Assembly (NCBI GenBank): GCA_964035545.1
Contig: OZ037767.1
Location: 21,182,628 to 21,246,627, forward strand
Direction of reading: 5' to 3'
Length of the DNA: 64,000 nucleotides
DNA from: Bugula neritina
Taxonomy: Eukaryota > Bryozoa > Gymnolaemata > Cheilostomatida > Bugulidae
The notes beneath the pieces are model-generated. The model worked only from the letters and a program-made list of their open reading frames with translations, ran no database searches and had not been told where the DNA came from. Both the position numbers and the translations under genes were made by a program. Position 1 is the stretch's first letter; every line of letters begins with the position of its first letter. Of the stretch, positions 35,900 to 48,430 are shown piece by piece.

Positions 35900-36530
35900 G
35901 CTATGATTAATGAATAATATGCTAGCGACTGAGTTGACTGAAGACAATTTGAAATGGTATAAATATAGACTTAATGTAAATTACTATTAGTAAATAATTA
36001 AATAGTTTCAAATAGTAAAACTAAAAGTAAATGTAATAGACATCCACATAATAATGATTATAACCATAATAAGCATGTTTTAATAAATAAATAAATAATT
36101 AATAATATTAATAATAATCATAATGGATAATAACTATTTCAAATTTTGCTTTCAAATTTTATCATAATTATAAACTAAAGTAAATGAGTGACTGTCAGTA
36201 AACATCAAACATGGTCATCAATAATAAAGATAATATTAATAATAATAACAATATATTTGTGATTATAATCAATCATTATGATTATATCTACATCTCGATG
36301 GGCAAACTGTACTTATTATGATTGTTTTATATTCATGGTTATACTCATATAGTAATAATAATATTCATACCGATACTTTGAGTTTGACTTTCAAGTAAAA
36401 CTAAAGAGTAAATACTATTAGAGTATTACTATTAGTATTGCCTATTCGGCTATCCTATTGCCCAGTATTGGTATTACTAAATGTAAAACTTAAACTAAAA
36501 CTAAAAGTAAAAGTAAAATCTAAAATACGG
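35900..36530. repeat. Cryptically simple AT-rich DNA
   Basis: Words of the AATAATAATATTAATAATA and AAACTAAAAGTAAAAGTAAA type without a fixed unit. Confidence 0.65.
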
Positions 36531-37584
36531 TTGGGTTCGAAAATCAATTTGACAATTTTAGCAAGGTAACTTTAATTTAAAAAAGTGCTACAGTCAACGA
36601 AACCGACTCGGCATTGCAAACCACTTACACTTGGTGGTAGACTTCCTTGTTTTATAACTATAAGTTTAGTTGTTCGTCACTTCATATAACTTATAAGTCA
36701 GTAGAAACTCAAACTGAAACTGCATCAACCAATCCCTTTTCTACCGTTTCACAGCAAGAACGTTAAAAGCTGAAAGCGCTTTCTTTCTTTATCGTATAAT
36801 ATAAACTTAGCTACGATGTAAATGGTGGTTTTTTAATCACGCTTTGTCAGCTCCGCTATATCTCATTCTAAGTATTTCCGTCATCAATTTCCTCCCACTA
36901 ACAATATTATAAAATATAAACATTAGACTTTGTAGTAAATTTAATGTCTTAATCTTTACGCTGTGAAATGTTGTCAATATAACATAAGTAGTAATTTTTT
37001 TAACTGCAACATATGAGACTATGAAAAATAGTTTATTGACATTTAAAGCAACAATTTGACAAAACTCTGTGCTAGTTTTGCTGACAGTGACACTGAGTCT
37101 GATAGCACAAGCCGAAGGCTGATACTGGTATCACTATCAGTATTACTATAACTACCAGTATGTGTATCACTATGAAAATATGATTCATCAGTATCACTGT
37201 GACTATCATGAGTTATCACTAATTATTAATGACCGTGTAATCAGTATGGCATGGAATTTGATTATATTTGTAAATTTTAATTTAATCTGTCTGAAAAATG
37301 TAGGCCTAGTATTAGTTATGCCTTGTCCCTCTAGCAAAATGTTTTGTTTAATAATTTACTCAAAGTTAAACTTAACATGTATGAAAATTACTCTATTTTG
37401 TATGTATAACATTGGAGCAAGTAATAGAGTTGTGAACTGTTATTCATGTATCTGTGCATGAAACAAAGTTTTTATTTTAAATTTTTTCATCAATAAAAAT
37501 TGATCAATTTTGATTTGTGTTTTAGATTTACTACTCACACTTTTGATTTCAGCTTTCAAGTTATTCGAGTTTGACATTTTCATT

Positions 37585-40500
37585 ATGGCTACTGTTCTGG
37601 ACATCAAGCTAAAACGAGCTACTAAAGTGTACAAAGAAGGGGTAAGACTTATTATGATAGTTGAAATATAATAAATGCAATCCTACATTCATGCCTACTT
37701 ATCTTATAGCCAGTATTTACACTGAATTTTGTAACATGTTGTCATGTCTGTGATATGCAATAAATCAATCAATCAATCAACATTTTAGCTTGCTGCTACA
37801 ACGAGCTCTAGCCTACACACAAGCTCATTGTTTAACATATTCAGATGTTCAGCATTACAGTTTTAATTATTATTGGACCAAATACTGAGCTTATTTTATC
37901 TATAATAGGTTTAAATATAGGGAATTACTTTCTAATACAATGCTGAATACTAAAAAGACAATTCTTGATGTGATTTGCTCTATACCAGTTTTAAATCTGC
38001 CTCTTTATATTACACAATTCTACATAATGTATTCCTTGTATTAAAGCCGCAGATAATAACAATTTAATGTTATTTTAGATTGTTTGAAACCTACATGCAA
38101 ATGTCTAAAATATTGTTTAATGAAGAACCAAAATGTTACTCCAATATTTTAATTTGAGTTTCTATAGGTTTTGGCTTTCAAATGAAACTTGAAACCAGCT
38201 CTGTAGCTGGGCTGGTAGAAAACAATTAATTGCATGTTTTATGGTTTCAGGTAAAATCAGACTGTTTGGATGCGTTTATAGATGCACACAATGCAGCTTC
38301 TTCTATCTAGTAATCTAATAACTGATGTTGGTTTTCATAAACTCATGCTGTTTCAGAGTCAGTAAATTTTGAAGGTGTCTACTTTAGGAAGTTGTTGCCG
38401 GCACAGTTATCATAGAGAGCAAAGGAGAATGCTCACATCAGGGAGTTACCCTAACTGCAGACGGCTCGGTTAGTTTACAACTCAGCTCCAAGAGTGTTGG
38501 AGTGTTTGAAGCTTTCTACAATTCTGTCAAGGTACCTGCTATATTGTGTTACAGTACTTGATGCACTGTGTTAAAGCACCTGCTATACTGTGTTAAGGCA
38601 CCTGCGATAATGTTTCAAAGTGTCAACTTTGTGTCAAAAGTACTTGCTATACTGTGTTAAAGCGTATGCTATGCTGTATCAAATTACTTGCTCTATTTTA
38701 GTTAAATTTCTATTCTATAGATTTTGGTGTCAGTTTTATTTACTTATGAACAGATTGTTGACAACATAGCTTAAATATTAGTTGAAAAATTACCACTTTT
38801 TAAAAAATAGGTAATGAAATTTTTAATTCTTTGCTATAAAGAATCTACTCAGTAATATGAGTATTTGTTATTATGTTGAGCCAGCCAATATCTTGTCTTC
38901 TGGCTTCAGTTCTACTGTTCAGAAACTTGCAGTTGATATTTACTTTATTTGTGCAGCCAATACAGCTTCTTTCACAAGTCTTAGAAATTGCAAAGCCTGG
39001 TAAGTTTCCTTCCGGTAAAACAGAAATTCCATTCGAAATACCACTAAAGGCGAAAGGTAACAAGAAGCTCTACGAATCCTACCATGGAGTATACATCAGC
39101 ATACAGGTGAGTGTGTGTCAGTATACAAGTGAGTGTATATCAGTATACAGGTGAGTGTATATCAGTATATAGGTGAGTGTATATCAGTATATAGGTGAGA
39201 ATATATCAGTATACAGGTGAGTGTATATCAGTATATAGGTGAGTGTATATCAGTATATAGGTGAGAATATATTAGTATACATGTGAGTGTATATCAGCAT
39301 GCAGGTGAGTGTATATCAGCATGCAGGTGAGTGTATATCAGTGTACAGATGAGTGTATATTAGTATACAGGTGAGTGTACATCACTGCACACTTTTTGTA
39401 CTAGATTCTATACTTTAATTAAACTTTAGATGGATTAAAATTATATTTTCAATGATTTAGGAAAATATTCCCATGTTGCTCACAAATGAGTCTGAACTCA
39501 GATTTCAACACGTGTGTTATAGCTGCAAGCACATTGCATGTCGTGTCATATATTGTCTTTAGTACAGTTTAGTGGCTGACATGAAGCGAGGAATGCTGAG
39601 CAAAGATTTGCGCAAGGATTTGGAGTTTTTAGTCGACTTTAATCACGGCGACAAACTGAAACCACAACCCTTAGATTTTACCTTGACCCCAGAGAATCTA
39701 CAAAATGCTAAAAGCGTACGTGTCAGAATTCACTCACCATTTCACATATCTAATCATGGCCTTGATCAAGTTGACATGTTTATTGCTCCTGTAACTTACC
39801 TAATGGTCTTATGCAATAGCTTTTAGCTAACAATGTATTCTAGCTCATTAATATACATATTTAATTGTACCCTGTAGATCTGTATGACCTTTAGAGATGT
39901 TTGTGCGTATATTCTGTACTAGTAATTATTTCATGATGTAGTATGATTGTATATATAATGTGTTTACAGAAATCAAATATACCCAAGTTTAAGATAAATG
40001 GCAAAATAGACTCGCTGTTATGTAACATTACTGACCCTTTTACAGGGCAGGTGAGTACTTTCATTAATGAATATATTCTACTCATACATACACTCTGTGT
40101 TCACTCTACTTAAACAGGTTTGCAATTCTCCTCGGACTTAAATTTTACTTAGACTTACACTCTACTTAAAATAAAATTTGCTCTCTTTAGACTTTACATA
40201 CAATCTAACTCATGCTTTCCCTCTACTCAGATTTACACTTTACTTAAACTTAACTCTCTTTATGCTTTACACATACATGTTTGGATTGTAGTCACAATCA
40301 AAAGCTTAGAAGAACATTGTTCATGGCTTCCACTGCTATACATTATTGCTTACTCTAAAACCTTTTATTTGCTCAAAAGGGCATCATTAAATTGTATTGA
40401 AAAATATTGTATACCTAAAACTTGAATATAATGTAGTCTTTGTGAATTGTGAAGTAAAGGTGATACTTGTTGTTATATATTGACAGATTACAATAGAGTC

Positions 40501-41086
40501 ATGCTCTAATCCCATCAAGTCAATGGAATTACAACTCTTGAGGGTAGAGACTTGTGGGTGTGCAGAAGGATATGCCAAAGATGGTGAGATAACTTTGTTA
40601 TTTCTTTTAGAAGTCTTTATTTTTATTTACTGGGTAGTATAATGATCATATAGGCAGCTCGTAATGTTGTCAAATTAATATTCAAGTTTGTTTTTCTTAT
40701 TTAGCCACTGAAATACAGAACATTCAAATAGCAGAAGGAGACGTGGCACATCATATAGCAATACCCCTCTACATGGTGTTTCCCAGGCTATTCACAGCAC
40801 CTACTTTGACTACAAACAACTTTAAAATAGGTAAGACTTTTTGATAGCTCTTGCTACCTACTATTGTTACTATTTATAAGTACTACATACTATTAGTACT
40901 ACCACTACCACTACTACCGCTATGACTACTAAATTACTACTACTACTACTACTACTACTACCACTATTCCTGCCATCATTATCATTACTGATGCATATTT
41001 TAGAGTTTGAAATCAACTTAGTTGTGGTGTTTAAAGGAGACATGATGTTAACAGAGAACTTCCCTATCAAAGTCACGCGAGTATGA
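37585..41086 (+). CDS. VPS26C: VPS26C (DSCR3), arrestin-fold subunit of the retriever complex
   Basis: Eight exons give 296 aa (human 297): 37585-37641, 38388-38531, 38957-39106, 39563-39715, 39970-40050, 40487-40583, 40705-40830, 41004-41086. All phases agree. The start MATVLDIKLKRATKVYKEG matches the human MGTALDIKIKRANKVYHAG. Further family landmarks are SKSVGVFEAFYNSVK, KPGKFPSGKTEIPFE, YHGVYI, VETCGCAEGYAKD, ATEIQNIQIA and the C-terminal LTENFPIKV. In the family the protein pairs with VPS35L and VPS29 to recycle cargo from endosomes. Intron 3 begins with a 13-unit array of its own splice donor, and intron 2 has a similar smaller array. Confidence 0.96.
38532..38695. repeat. About 22-bp repeat copying the VPS26C exon 2 donor
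   Basis: The intron starts GTACCTGCTATATTGTGTTA, and diverged copies follow (GCACCTGCTATACTGTGTTA, GTACTTGCTATACTGTGTTA and others). Confidence 0.82.
39107..39392 (+). repeat. Thirteen 22-bp units made of the VPS26C exon 3 splice donor
   Basis: The unit is GTGAGTGTATATCAGTATAC plus AG. The register is exact: units start at 39107, 39129, 39151 and so on to 39371. Twelve units start GTGAG, ten start GTGAGT, and six have the full CAG|GTGAGT. The first unit is the real donor. Confidence 0.95.
40880..40970. repeat. (ACT)n trinucleotide repeat in VPS26C intron 7
   Basis: About 20 ACT or near-ACT triplets. Confidence 0.9.
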
Positions 41087-41788
41087 AATGCATATGGGAC
41101 TTGTAGATTTAGTTACATGTAGCTTCAAGATGTCATTATTGGTATTTGGAGTTTTCTCCACCGTGCAGATTTACTCAAACGACTCTTGATACTTGCTAAC
41201 TGTATTGATATAACTATTGATAACAGTGGATATAAATAACTATAGAAGTAAAATAGACAATATTTATAAATAAAATGAATATTCTAACATACTCCATAAA
41301 TATTAATGTAAATATAAATATAATTTATTCATTATTTCAGTAAACACTGCTTTTCCCTTCAGACTATTTCTATTAAAATTTTATCATGATATAAGCTTAT
41401 TGTGTATTTACAACGTAGAGTGAGTGCATGAATCATAAATTGCAAGGTGATGATATTACCAAACTATGTTTGCATATGTTGGCAACTTTTAAAGTGACCA
41501 GTAGTATTGCCACCTTAACAGTTGCATCTTAGAGAGGTGACTATTGGACAGTTTACTAAGCTAAATTATCTCAATAAACGTATTACAAAATTCTCATTTC
41601 AGCAAAATCGTTTTACAAAAATATATCCTCTATAATACAACAGTTTAATAATCTAAACAGTATAACAATAATTCTATAAATTCTATGTTACATCGGTTAA
41701 AAATATCAAACTATTCTAAATGGGAAATAACTCCAGTGTGCAAGAGCAATGATAAATTGCTATAAGATGTAGGCTATTGGTGTAGAGA
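41087..41788. other. Tail-to-tail spacer between VPS26C and DUSP
   Basis: Holds AATAAA for VPS26C at 41269-41274 and TTTATT (minus-strand AATAAA) at 41324-41329, which may serve the DUSP gene. No other feature. Confidence 0.55.
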
Positions 41789-44700
41789 TCACAAGACTTG
41801 AATGAGCTCAAGGCTGTCGTGTATAGACTTGGTGCCTCTAAGACAGTCATTGGAGAGAGAGTTCATTGCCCCTCCGCACACATTACGTCTGTCTGTGCGG
41901 CCACACTTCATGCACAAGGGGCTGTGACCCTCCCCCTCGTCACACGGTGACACCAGATTACCTAGACTGTGGGAACGGCGGCGTATAGCCTTAGTCAAAC
42001 TGTTAACTATGAGGTAGCTGTTCAAGTCACTAGGGGCCGTGTGCACCGAGGTTATGCGAGTGTCCAGTTTCTCCAGTGAGGTGCTAAATGAGGTTAGTAC
42101 TGGCTGACTCGCAGCTGCCGCCGGACGCCGTGTCACCAAGTCAGGCATTAAGACTGGTGTTGGAGTGTCAGGGGTTAATGATGGCTGACTTAGTGAAAGT
42201 TCTTTGGGGAGGTTTCTGTTGAGGTATGGAGGGTGCTGCAATATGTTGGTGATGCTGGCCGTATTCTGTGGAGTTTTATCGGTCAGCAAATCTTGGTGGG
42301 AGAGAGACAGGCTGGTGCCGGAGTTGGAAGTGCTGAGTGATGCCTCACTTTCCTCTGATATGTCCAGCAGATTGTCAGCGGACAAAGCCGGCCTGGGCTG
42401 TCGCTGCTGCCGACTCACCTCACTGTCAACTTTGGCGGTGAGCTCAAGGACAGCTGGAGGTACAGAGAGGTTAGTCATGCTCAGATTCAGAGTGCGTGGT
42501 CGGCCAAGACTGCCTCCAAACTTCCTCAGTTTTGGGGAGAGAGAGAGCGTGGCGGGACTAGTCGGGCTATTGCTACTTGATGCCAAGTCAGCGAGTCCAT
42601 TCCAGCTGTGGCAGCGTTTAGGAGGAGGTAGATCAGCCAACTGGTGGGCTGGGTTTCTCATCTCCACCACTGTAGACTCTTCAGCAGCACTAGGTCCTGG
42701 CAGCGGACAACTCTAAAATAGTCAGCCGCTGGTGTACAGAATACAAATAAAAGATAAACGAGCAGCAAATAACTTGAGTTTAGACCTTGTGATGTTATGC
42801 CTCCGTGGATACCGTTGGCCAAAAATGAATTTTCTCATACAACTGCTGATGACTTGCTTGTTAAATTCAAGGTTTGCTTTCCTAACTTAGTGATAGCAGA
42901 GTAATGAACGTGAGATTTCAACAATGAGTCATATAACTGCTAGCTGGTATAAACCAACAACAAAATACATGTGCAATGATTAAAAAATAACCACAAGAAT
43001 TAGAGTAGGTAAAGATATAATGGGAGAATGACAAGTAAAACGCAAAAGTGATAGCAGTGATGTACTCACAGCATTGACAGAGGAAATGCCGTGTTCAAAC
43101 TTGAGTCCAGCGAGGGCACTGGCAGGGGAGAGGCTAGATATGCTGTTGTTGTTATCCACCACTAGCCGCTTGGTGTGTTGGGGGGAGTCGGTGACAGAAG
43201 ATCTGTCGCTGAGAGGCAAACTCATATCTGTATCACAATAATAAGAAATATACAAATGAATGATCATAAGTAATATAATATACACAACCAAGATAATATA
43301 TTCTAAGGGGGGGAGACTGGCTAAGAAACTTGCTGTCAACTCACCGAGACGTTTCCTCTTAGTACCGGCAGCCGAAGTAGGAGATGCTGTCAGGTTGAGT
43401 TCCTTTTCATACTCCAGAAGCTGACCGAGGAAGTTAAAGTTTGGAGCTACAATCGGTCTCATCATTTTGACAAACCTGTGAAATAAATAACAAAGTAATG
43501 AGTTGTCTTCCCCTGCTACAGTAACCTGTATTCACCTGCTACAGTAACCTGTATTCACCTGCTACAGTAACCTGACCTCACCTGTAAGCTTGTTCACATC
43601 TGATCATGCGAGACTTCATTATGTAGGATATGGTGAGAGCGGCTGACCTTGACATGCCAGCCTGGCAGTGTACCATCACCTTCCCCTGCTCTGCCTTCAC
43701 CCGGTCTGTATAATATATTGTATATATTACTATCTGTATATATTACTATCTGTATATCTTACTATATGTATATATTACTATCTGTATAATAACTTATGCA
43801 TATTATGTACATAAATTTCGAATTTTCTATAGAACTCATAAAAGACTAGAAAAAAAATAATCAAATTATTACAACTTATGATAAGCAGCACAAGTGATTA
43901 TATGAAATATCATTTGATTTCCACAAATTAGCTTGTCCAATGTAGCTGAAAGATTGCTCTCTTAGAATAATTTACGTTTAATGAAGCCGAGATAAAAGGG
44001 AGAGCCTTGAGTCCAGGCTATAATGTAGCAGAGGCTAACTCTGCCATGTTAGAAATCAAAGGAATAGCCTGCCGAACAATCACTCTACAATTTCATGATA
44101 TTCTAATTGTATGACTGCATCAAGCAGACAAAGTAGTCTGATGGATGGTTTCCTGGGGCAAAGAGTAGAATCTGATATTCCTATCAGACGCTGTCAGCTA
44201 GAGTACTGGGAGCTAAACGGCAGCACCCGCAAACTACTCATAAGAGTTTATAGTCGCCATCCCTGTAAGAAACTTCTGATGGAAAGGTTTTTGCTAAAAC
44301 GGGCTATAAAGACTTGTTTAGATGGGGCACAGAAGCAATGCTCTTCCTCTTCCTAACATCACCAATGGCCTTTGTCGGGGTTCGAACCCATGACTTTGTG
44401 TTTACTAAGCAAACGCTCTAACCCCTAGACCACGGCTGCTCCCAGCACATGCAAACTGCTATTCTTCATATATTACACCATTAAATGCACACCACTCAGC
44501 CTCTGGTACTTTGTAAAACAACATGTATTGTCACATGAAGTCTGGCACAAACTAAACTCAGTGCAACTTGCCAGCTCTACTTACTAATAAACTGATGGGC
44601 GGAATCAAAGTAGGGGTGAAGGTCGTCTATGTATCCATCATTCACTGGAATCCTCATGAAGTGTTCATCTGCTATATCTGCAGGGCGTTCACAGTGAGTG

Positions 44701-44993
44701 CTTACATTGAGTATGTGTGTGATGTGATGTTTCTATAGAAACAAAAGTGTAATATACAGAAATTACTGTGAGAGAGTGTAATATTATACTGCAGATAGAG
44801 TGAGAGTGTAATCTGGTGATCAAGAGTATAATGTGCAGACCTTTCTCACTTCCTCAGAAAGTGCATCTTTCAAGCAGCCGATATAGAGATGAGGCAGAAT
44901 TCTAGTTGGTCCAATTTTTTCATATTCTGGAGTCTTAGGCGAGTCATATGGTAATAGCGGGCATTCGCCTACCCTGTATGGGCGGGGTATCAT
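41789..44993 (-). CDS. Dual-specificity MAP-kinase phosphatase, DUSP8/16-like
   Basis: Six coding exons (44841-44993 from the proposed ATG, 44585-44732, 43582-43705, 43345-43475, 43070-43227, 41789-42712) give 545 aa. The catalytic domain shows IGPTRILPHLYIGC, the general-acid Asp at about 83, the P loop HCQAGMSRSA with Cys114 and Arg120, and NFNFLGQLLEYEKEL. This order is that of DUSP8/DUSP16 (C. elegans VHP-1), which inactivate JNK and p38. A long Ser/Pro/Leu-rich tail follows, ending in a CMKCGR..C motif. The usual N-terminal rhodanese-like docking domain was not found in the window. The exon at 44841-45018 is open upstream of the ATG, so an upstream coding exon remains possible. Confidence 0.88.
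43513..43581. repeat. 23-bp repeat copying a DUSP splice donor
   Basis: Three units directly after the exon ending at 43582. On the minus strand the real donor is ACAG|GTGAGG, followed by GCAG|GTGAAT twice. Confidence 0.88.
43706..43800. repeat. 16-bp repeat copying a DUSP splice acceptor
   Basis: Units TGTATATATTACTATC on the plus strand. On the minus strand each contains ATATACAG, like the real acceptor ATTATACAG|ACC at 43705. Confidence 0.8.
44240..44446 (-). mobile_element. tRNA-derived SINE, copy 2
   Basis: The best preserved copy, in a DUSP intron. The minus-strand head reads GAGCAGCCGTGGTCTAGGGG and continues TTAGAGCG to an intact B box, GGTTCGAACCC. The body then runs GACAAAGGCCATTGGTGATG and ends ATGGCGACTATAAACT. 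Confidence 0.88.
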
Positions 44994-46756
44994 CCCAACC
45001 CTAATATAGACTGAAACCCTGTAAGAATTTAGCACACAATGATAGTTTGCCTACAGGATATAATGGGTAAGGGTAAAGGTCATAGGATAAGATAACTCAT
45101 CGCTGCTCAAGTGTATGAATATATCATTTTATTGCTAGCCTAAACTAGGTTCTAGATATTTATGAAGAATTCATGCAGTAAACTTATTAAATAACATTAT
45201 TGACATCAAATAATTAAAGATGCAAATTATTTAATATTAATATAAATTTACCCTCGCTGTTTGTCCAAGCATTTAATTTTAAGATGGAAATAAATGCAAT
45301 TTAAATTGTACAAGTTGAGTTTAATTTTACGAAGCAGAATAAATGAAGACTTTTTCAATCTTTTTATGCCGTAGAATTACATAAATTGAATAAACATTAA
45401 AAATAGAAAGAAACCAAAAGTCATTTAAGTTTTGGCATTGTATCACCTTATTGCACACGAATATCAAATCACATTAAGTGAAAATTACTCTACCACAGAC
45501 TGCTACGATTTATCCAATAGGTGTTCTAAGAAAACATTAGAAACATGCAGTGTTTGATCCCTCAATGAAAAATGGCTAACATTTAGGTTATGTCCCCTTT
45601 GAATGAGCTTGAATGACAATATATTACAGGAAAAGGTCTAAAAAGCTCCGTCCACATAAAAAGGATTGGCGAACAGACAGTAAAATAGGAACACTTTGTT
45701 TCATAAATTACACATCACTGAGAATAGCGATATGGACTAATTTATAACATGGAGCAGCCGAAGACTTGGGCAAATACCATTGGCCGCAGTCAATTTACCT
45801 CCTGTAACATACCAAGTGTTAATATAGTTTACCAAACTTACTTGTACTTGCTTGGAATATTCAACTGTACAGACCCAATGCTATTTACAGCTATATTGCA
45901 AAAACTGCTTCTATTTACGTGAATGAATGCAGACGTACTCACCTGTGAGGTGTGAGCCCTGCAGACAGTGAGCAGTTGCAGACCACAGCTACTGCAGGAG
46001 TAATGAGTCATTCACTTCAGTCTGCACTCTACACACACTGTCTGGTTTGCATAGCCTATGTCAAGTCAAGTCCAATAGCTACGTTATTGATTTAGTCTGA
46101 CTCTCAAATAATCAATGCATGCCGAATAGGGTGGGCACACCTGGCAGCCTATACAACGTGTGCTTTGATACTCGGGCCATTCTTCTCTAATCTACACAGG
46201 ACAAACAATACAAAACATAATGACAACACTCGTAACTTATTGTAGTGTATTGTAGTCAAATATGATCAATAAATACCTTGAAAATAATGATTAGCTCAAG
46301 TTCTTGCAATTACGAAATAGTAAGAGAGTTAAAGTTGTTAGACTATGTGTTGAATGGTTCATGTTGTGTTTGAATATAAATTTGATAGAAGGGTTGGGTG
46401 TAAATGTATGTATATGATTCATGGGCAAAAATGGCAGAAAAAGAAGTTAGACAAATATTTAACAGAGTTTTAGGCACAAACATTATCAACCAACAGAAAA
46501 TGGTATAATCAGGAGTTGTTTACACACTTACATGTGAAAACAAACAAGATAATATAATTCTATGACTGTACACCGCGGATGGCACACAAATTACTTATTC
46601 AACAAAACTGTTGGCAATGCCTTCCGAGTAAGTACCAGCTGAATATTTTCTTGTTAAACGCACACCAACACGGATTTTATAAACTATGGCCAGCATCAAC
46701 TGTTTTTTCCGGTTATTGGTTTATCTCTGATAATTAGAAAACCATATAAAACTCAA

Positions 46757-46966
46757 GCAAGTTTATAGTCACCGTCCCTGTGCGAAACCCCTGATGAAAA
46801 GGGTTTTTGTTAAATCCGGGGTTAAGGACTTATTCATATGAGGAACAGGAGCAATTATGACTGTATGCTCTTTCCAACATCACCAAGGGCCTTTGTCGGG
46901 GTTTTTGAACCCATGACTTGATGCTTACTAGGCAAAGGCTTTAACCCCTAGACCACGGCTGCTCCT
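46757..46966 (-). mobile_element. tRNA-derived SINE, copy 3
   Basis: Minus-strand head GAGCAGCCGTGGTCTAGGGG, then a B box broken by two extra T residues (GGTTCAAAAACCC). The body matches copies 1 and 2. Confidence 0.85.
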
Positions 46967-47272
46967 AATCAGAAAATCATAGTTTATTCAAACTCATCAG
47001 GATGAAAAATAAGCTTTCAGTCTGCTAAATATTTTGCTTCAACTTATGGATAAGTTTCTAAGAGAGCAGCCACAGTGAAGTAGTTAGCTTAGTGAACACA
47101 GAGTCAACTGATTGATCCCAGTAAAGGCCACTGGTGTGTTGGGAAGAGCACACAGTCATAGTTGCCCCTGTGTCACATATAAATAAGTCTTTAGCCACTT
47201 TAAAAACCTCTTTACTTGGGTTCACAGAAATAGCTACTATAAACTATAAATCCTTGACACACTTCATTTATG

Positions 47273-47275
<3 letters not shown>

Positions 47276-47356
<81 letters not shown>
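47276..47356. repeat. (TA)n microsatellite
   Basis: About 80 bases of pure TA followed by CATACATACATATATGTGTG. Confidence 0.97.
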
Positions 47357-47360
<4 letters not shown>

Positions 47361-48430
47361 CATACATATATGTGTGTGTACCATTCGCTAAAATAGTTAG
47401 TTCAAAGTGAGTCCAAGGGTTGAGGTTGGCTTTTTCAGTAACAAGTAATCCATATTCATAAATTTATAATATATAATTATAATAGTAATGTGCAAAGCTA
47501 AAACCTTTAAATCTGTACCATTGTTTAGACTTAAATAAATGAATATATACCTACACTAAAACATCACCATTGGCATGGTATGTTACTGTTAATATTAGTG
47601 GTTTACACTAAACTAGTTTCATAGCAAAAGTTAAAAAAACTTATTTGTAGATATTTCACTTATAACATATAAACAAATAAAATCAACTAGACAAAATACA
47701 GAGTTATCTAAACTATTTTAACTGACAAACACATCAAATTGACTTAAGTACTTGAAATTCCTTGAGACAATTCTTTACTCTAAAAGCAGTCCTGATTTTA
47801 TCAACTGAATGACTAATTTGATCATGCTGATTGAACTGCTACAAAATTTGCAATCTGGATAAATTAACTCCATATTCAATGTTTACAATAAGTAGTTTCA
47901 GTAAGCTTTTAGTTTTGTTTAGTTTAGTTTTGTCAGCGGACTCCAGACAGATTCTTGTTGTAAGCCAACCTTTATTTTTATAGCCTTTTTGTTCCAAGTG
48001 GTAGCCCTGACTTAAACTGAACAGTTCTCATACAATTTTGAATGGTATTGGTGTATTTTTTAGCACCCCATTCTTTATGATGCAGTACCAGATCAAATTT
48101 TTTGAGACTGTAACATAGGATTTTTTTAGGTCCACTAACACTTTATCACTATATCTCTGTTAAACTCCCTCGACCTTTTTTGTAAATTAAATAGAACATT
48201 GGTTCAGAGGTGGACCTTTTATTCTGAAAACTGTATTGATTTCGCTTGATATTGACAGTTGAATTAAGCCTTACTCCAATCACTTGTTATAAAAAATTGA
48301 GGCAGCAGCTTTAACATATTGAAGGATATTCTTTCTGTTTGAATATTGTTGTTATAACACTTTCTTTTTACTTCTGGCATATGCCGTCTTTCATAAGAGT
48401 AAGAGTGAGTGACTATGAGTATCACTGTAA

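Larger units (their letters stand above)
34689..37584. other. Head-to-head spacer between ICMT and VPS26C
   Basis: AT-rich, with a MITE-like element at 35.3-35.8 kb and cryptically simple DNA at about 35.9-36.5 kb. No gene was recognised. Confidence 0.6.

Noticed and set aside
42204-42716. 170-codon plus-strand frame opposite the DUSP tail
   Set aside because: Antisense shadow of the long DUSP last exon.
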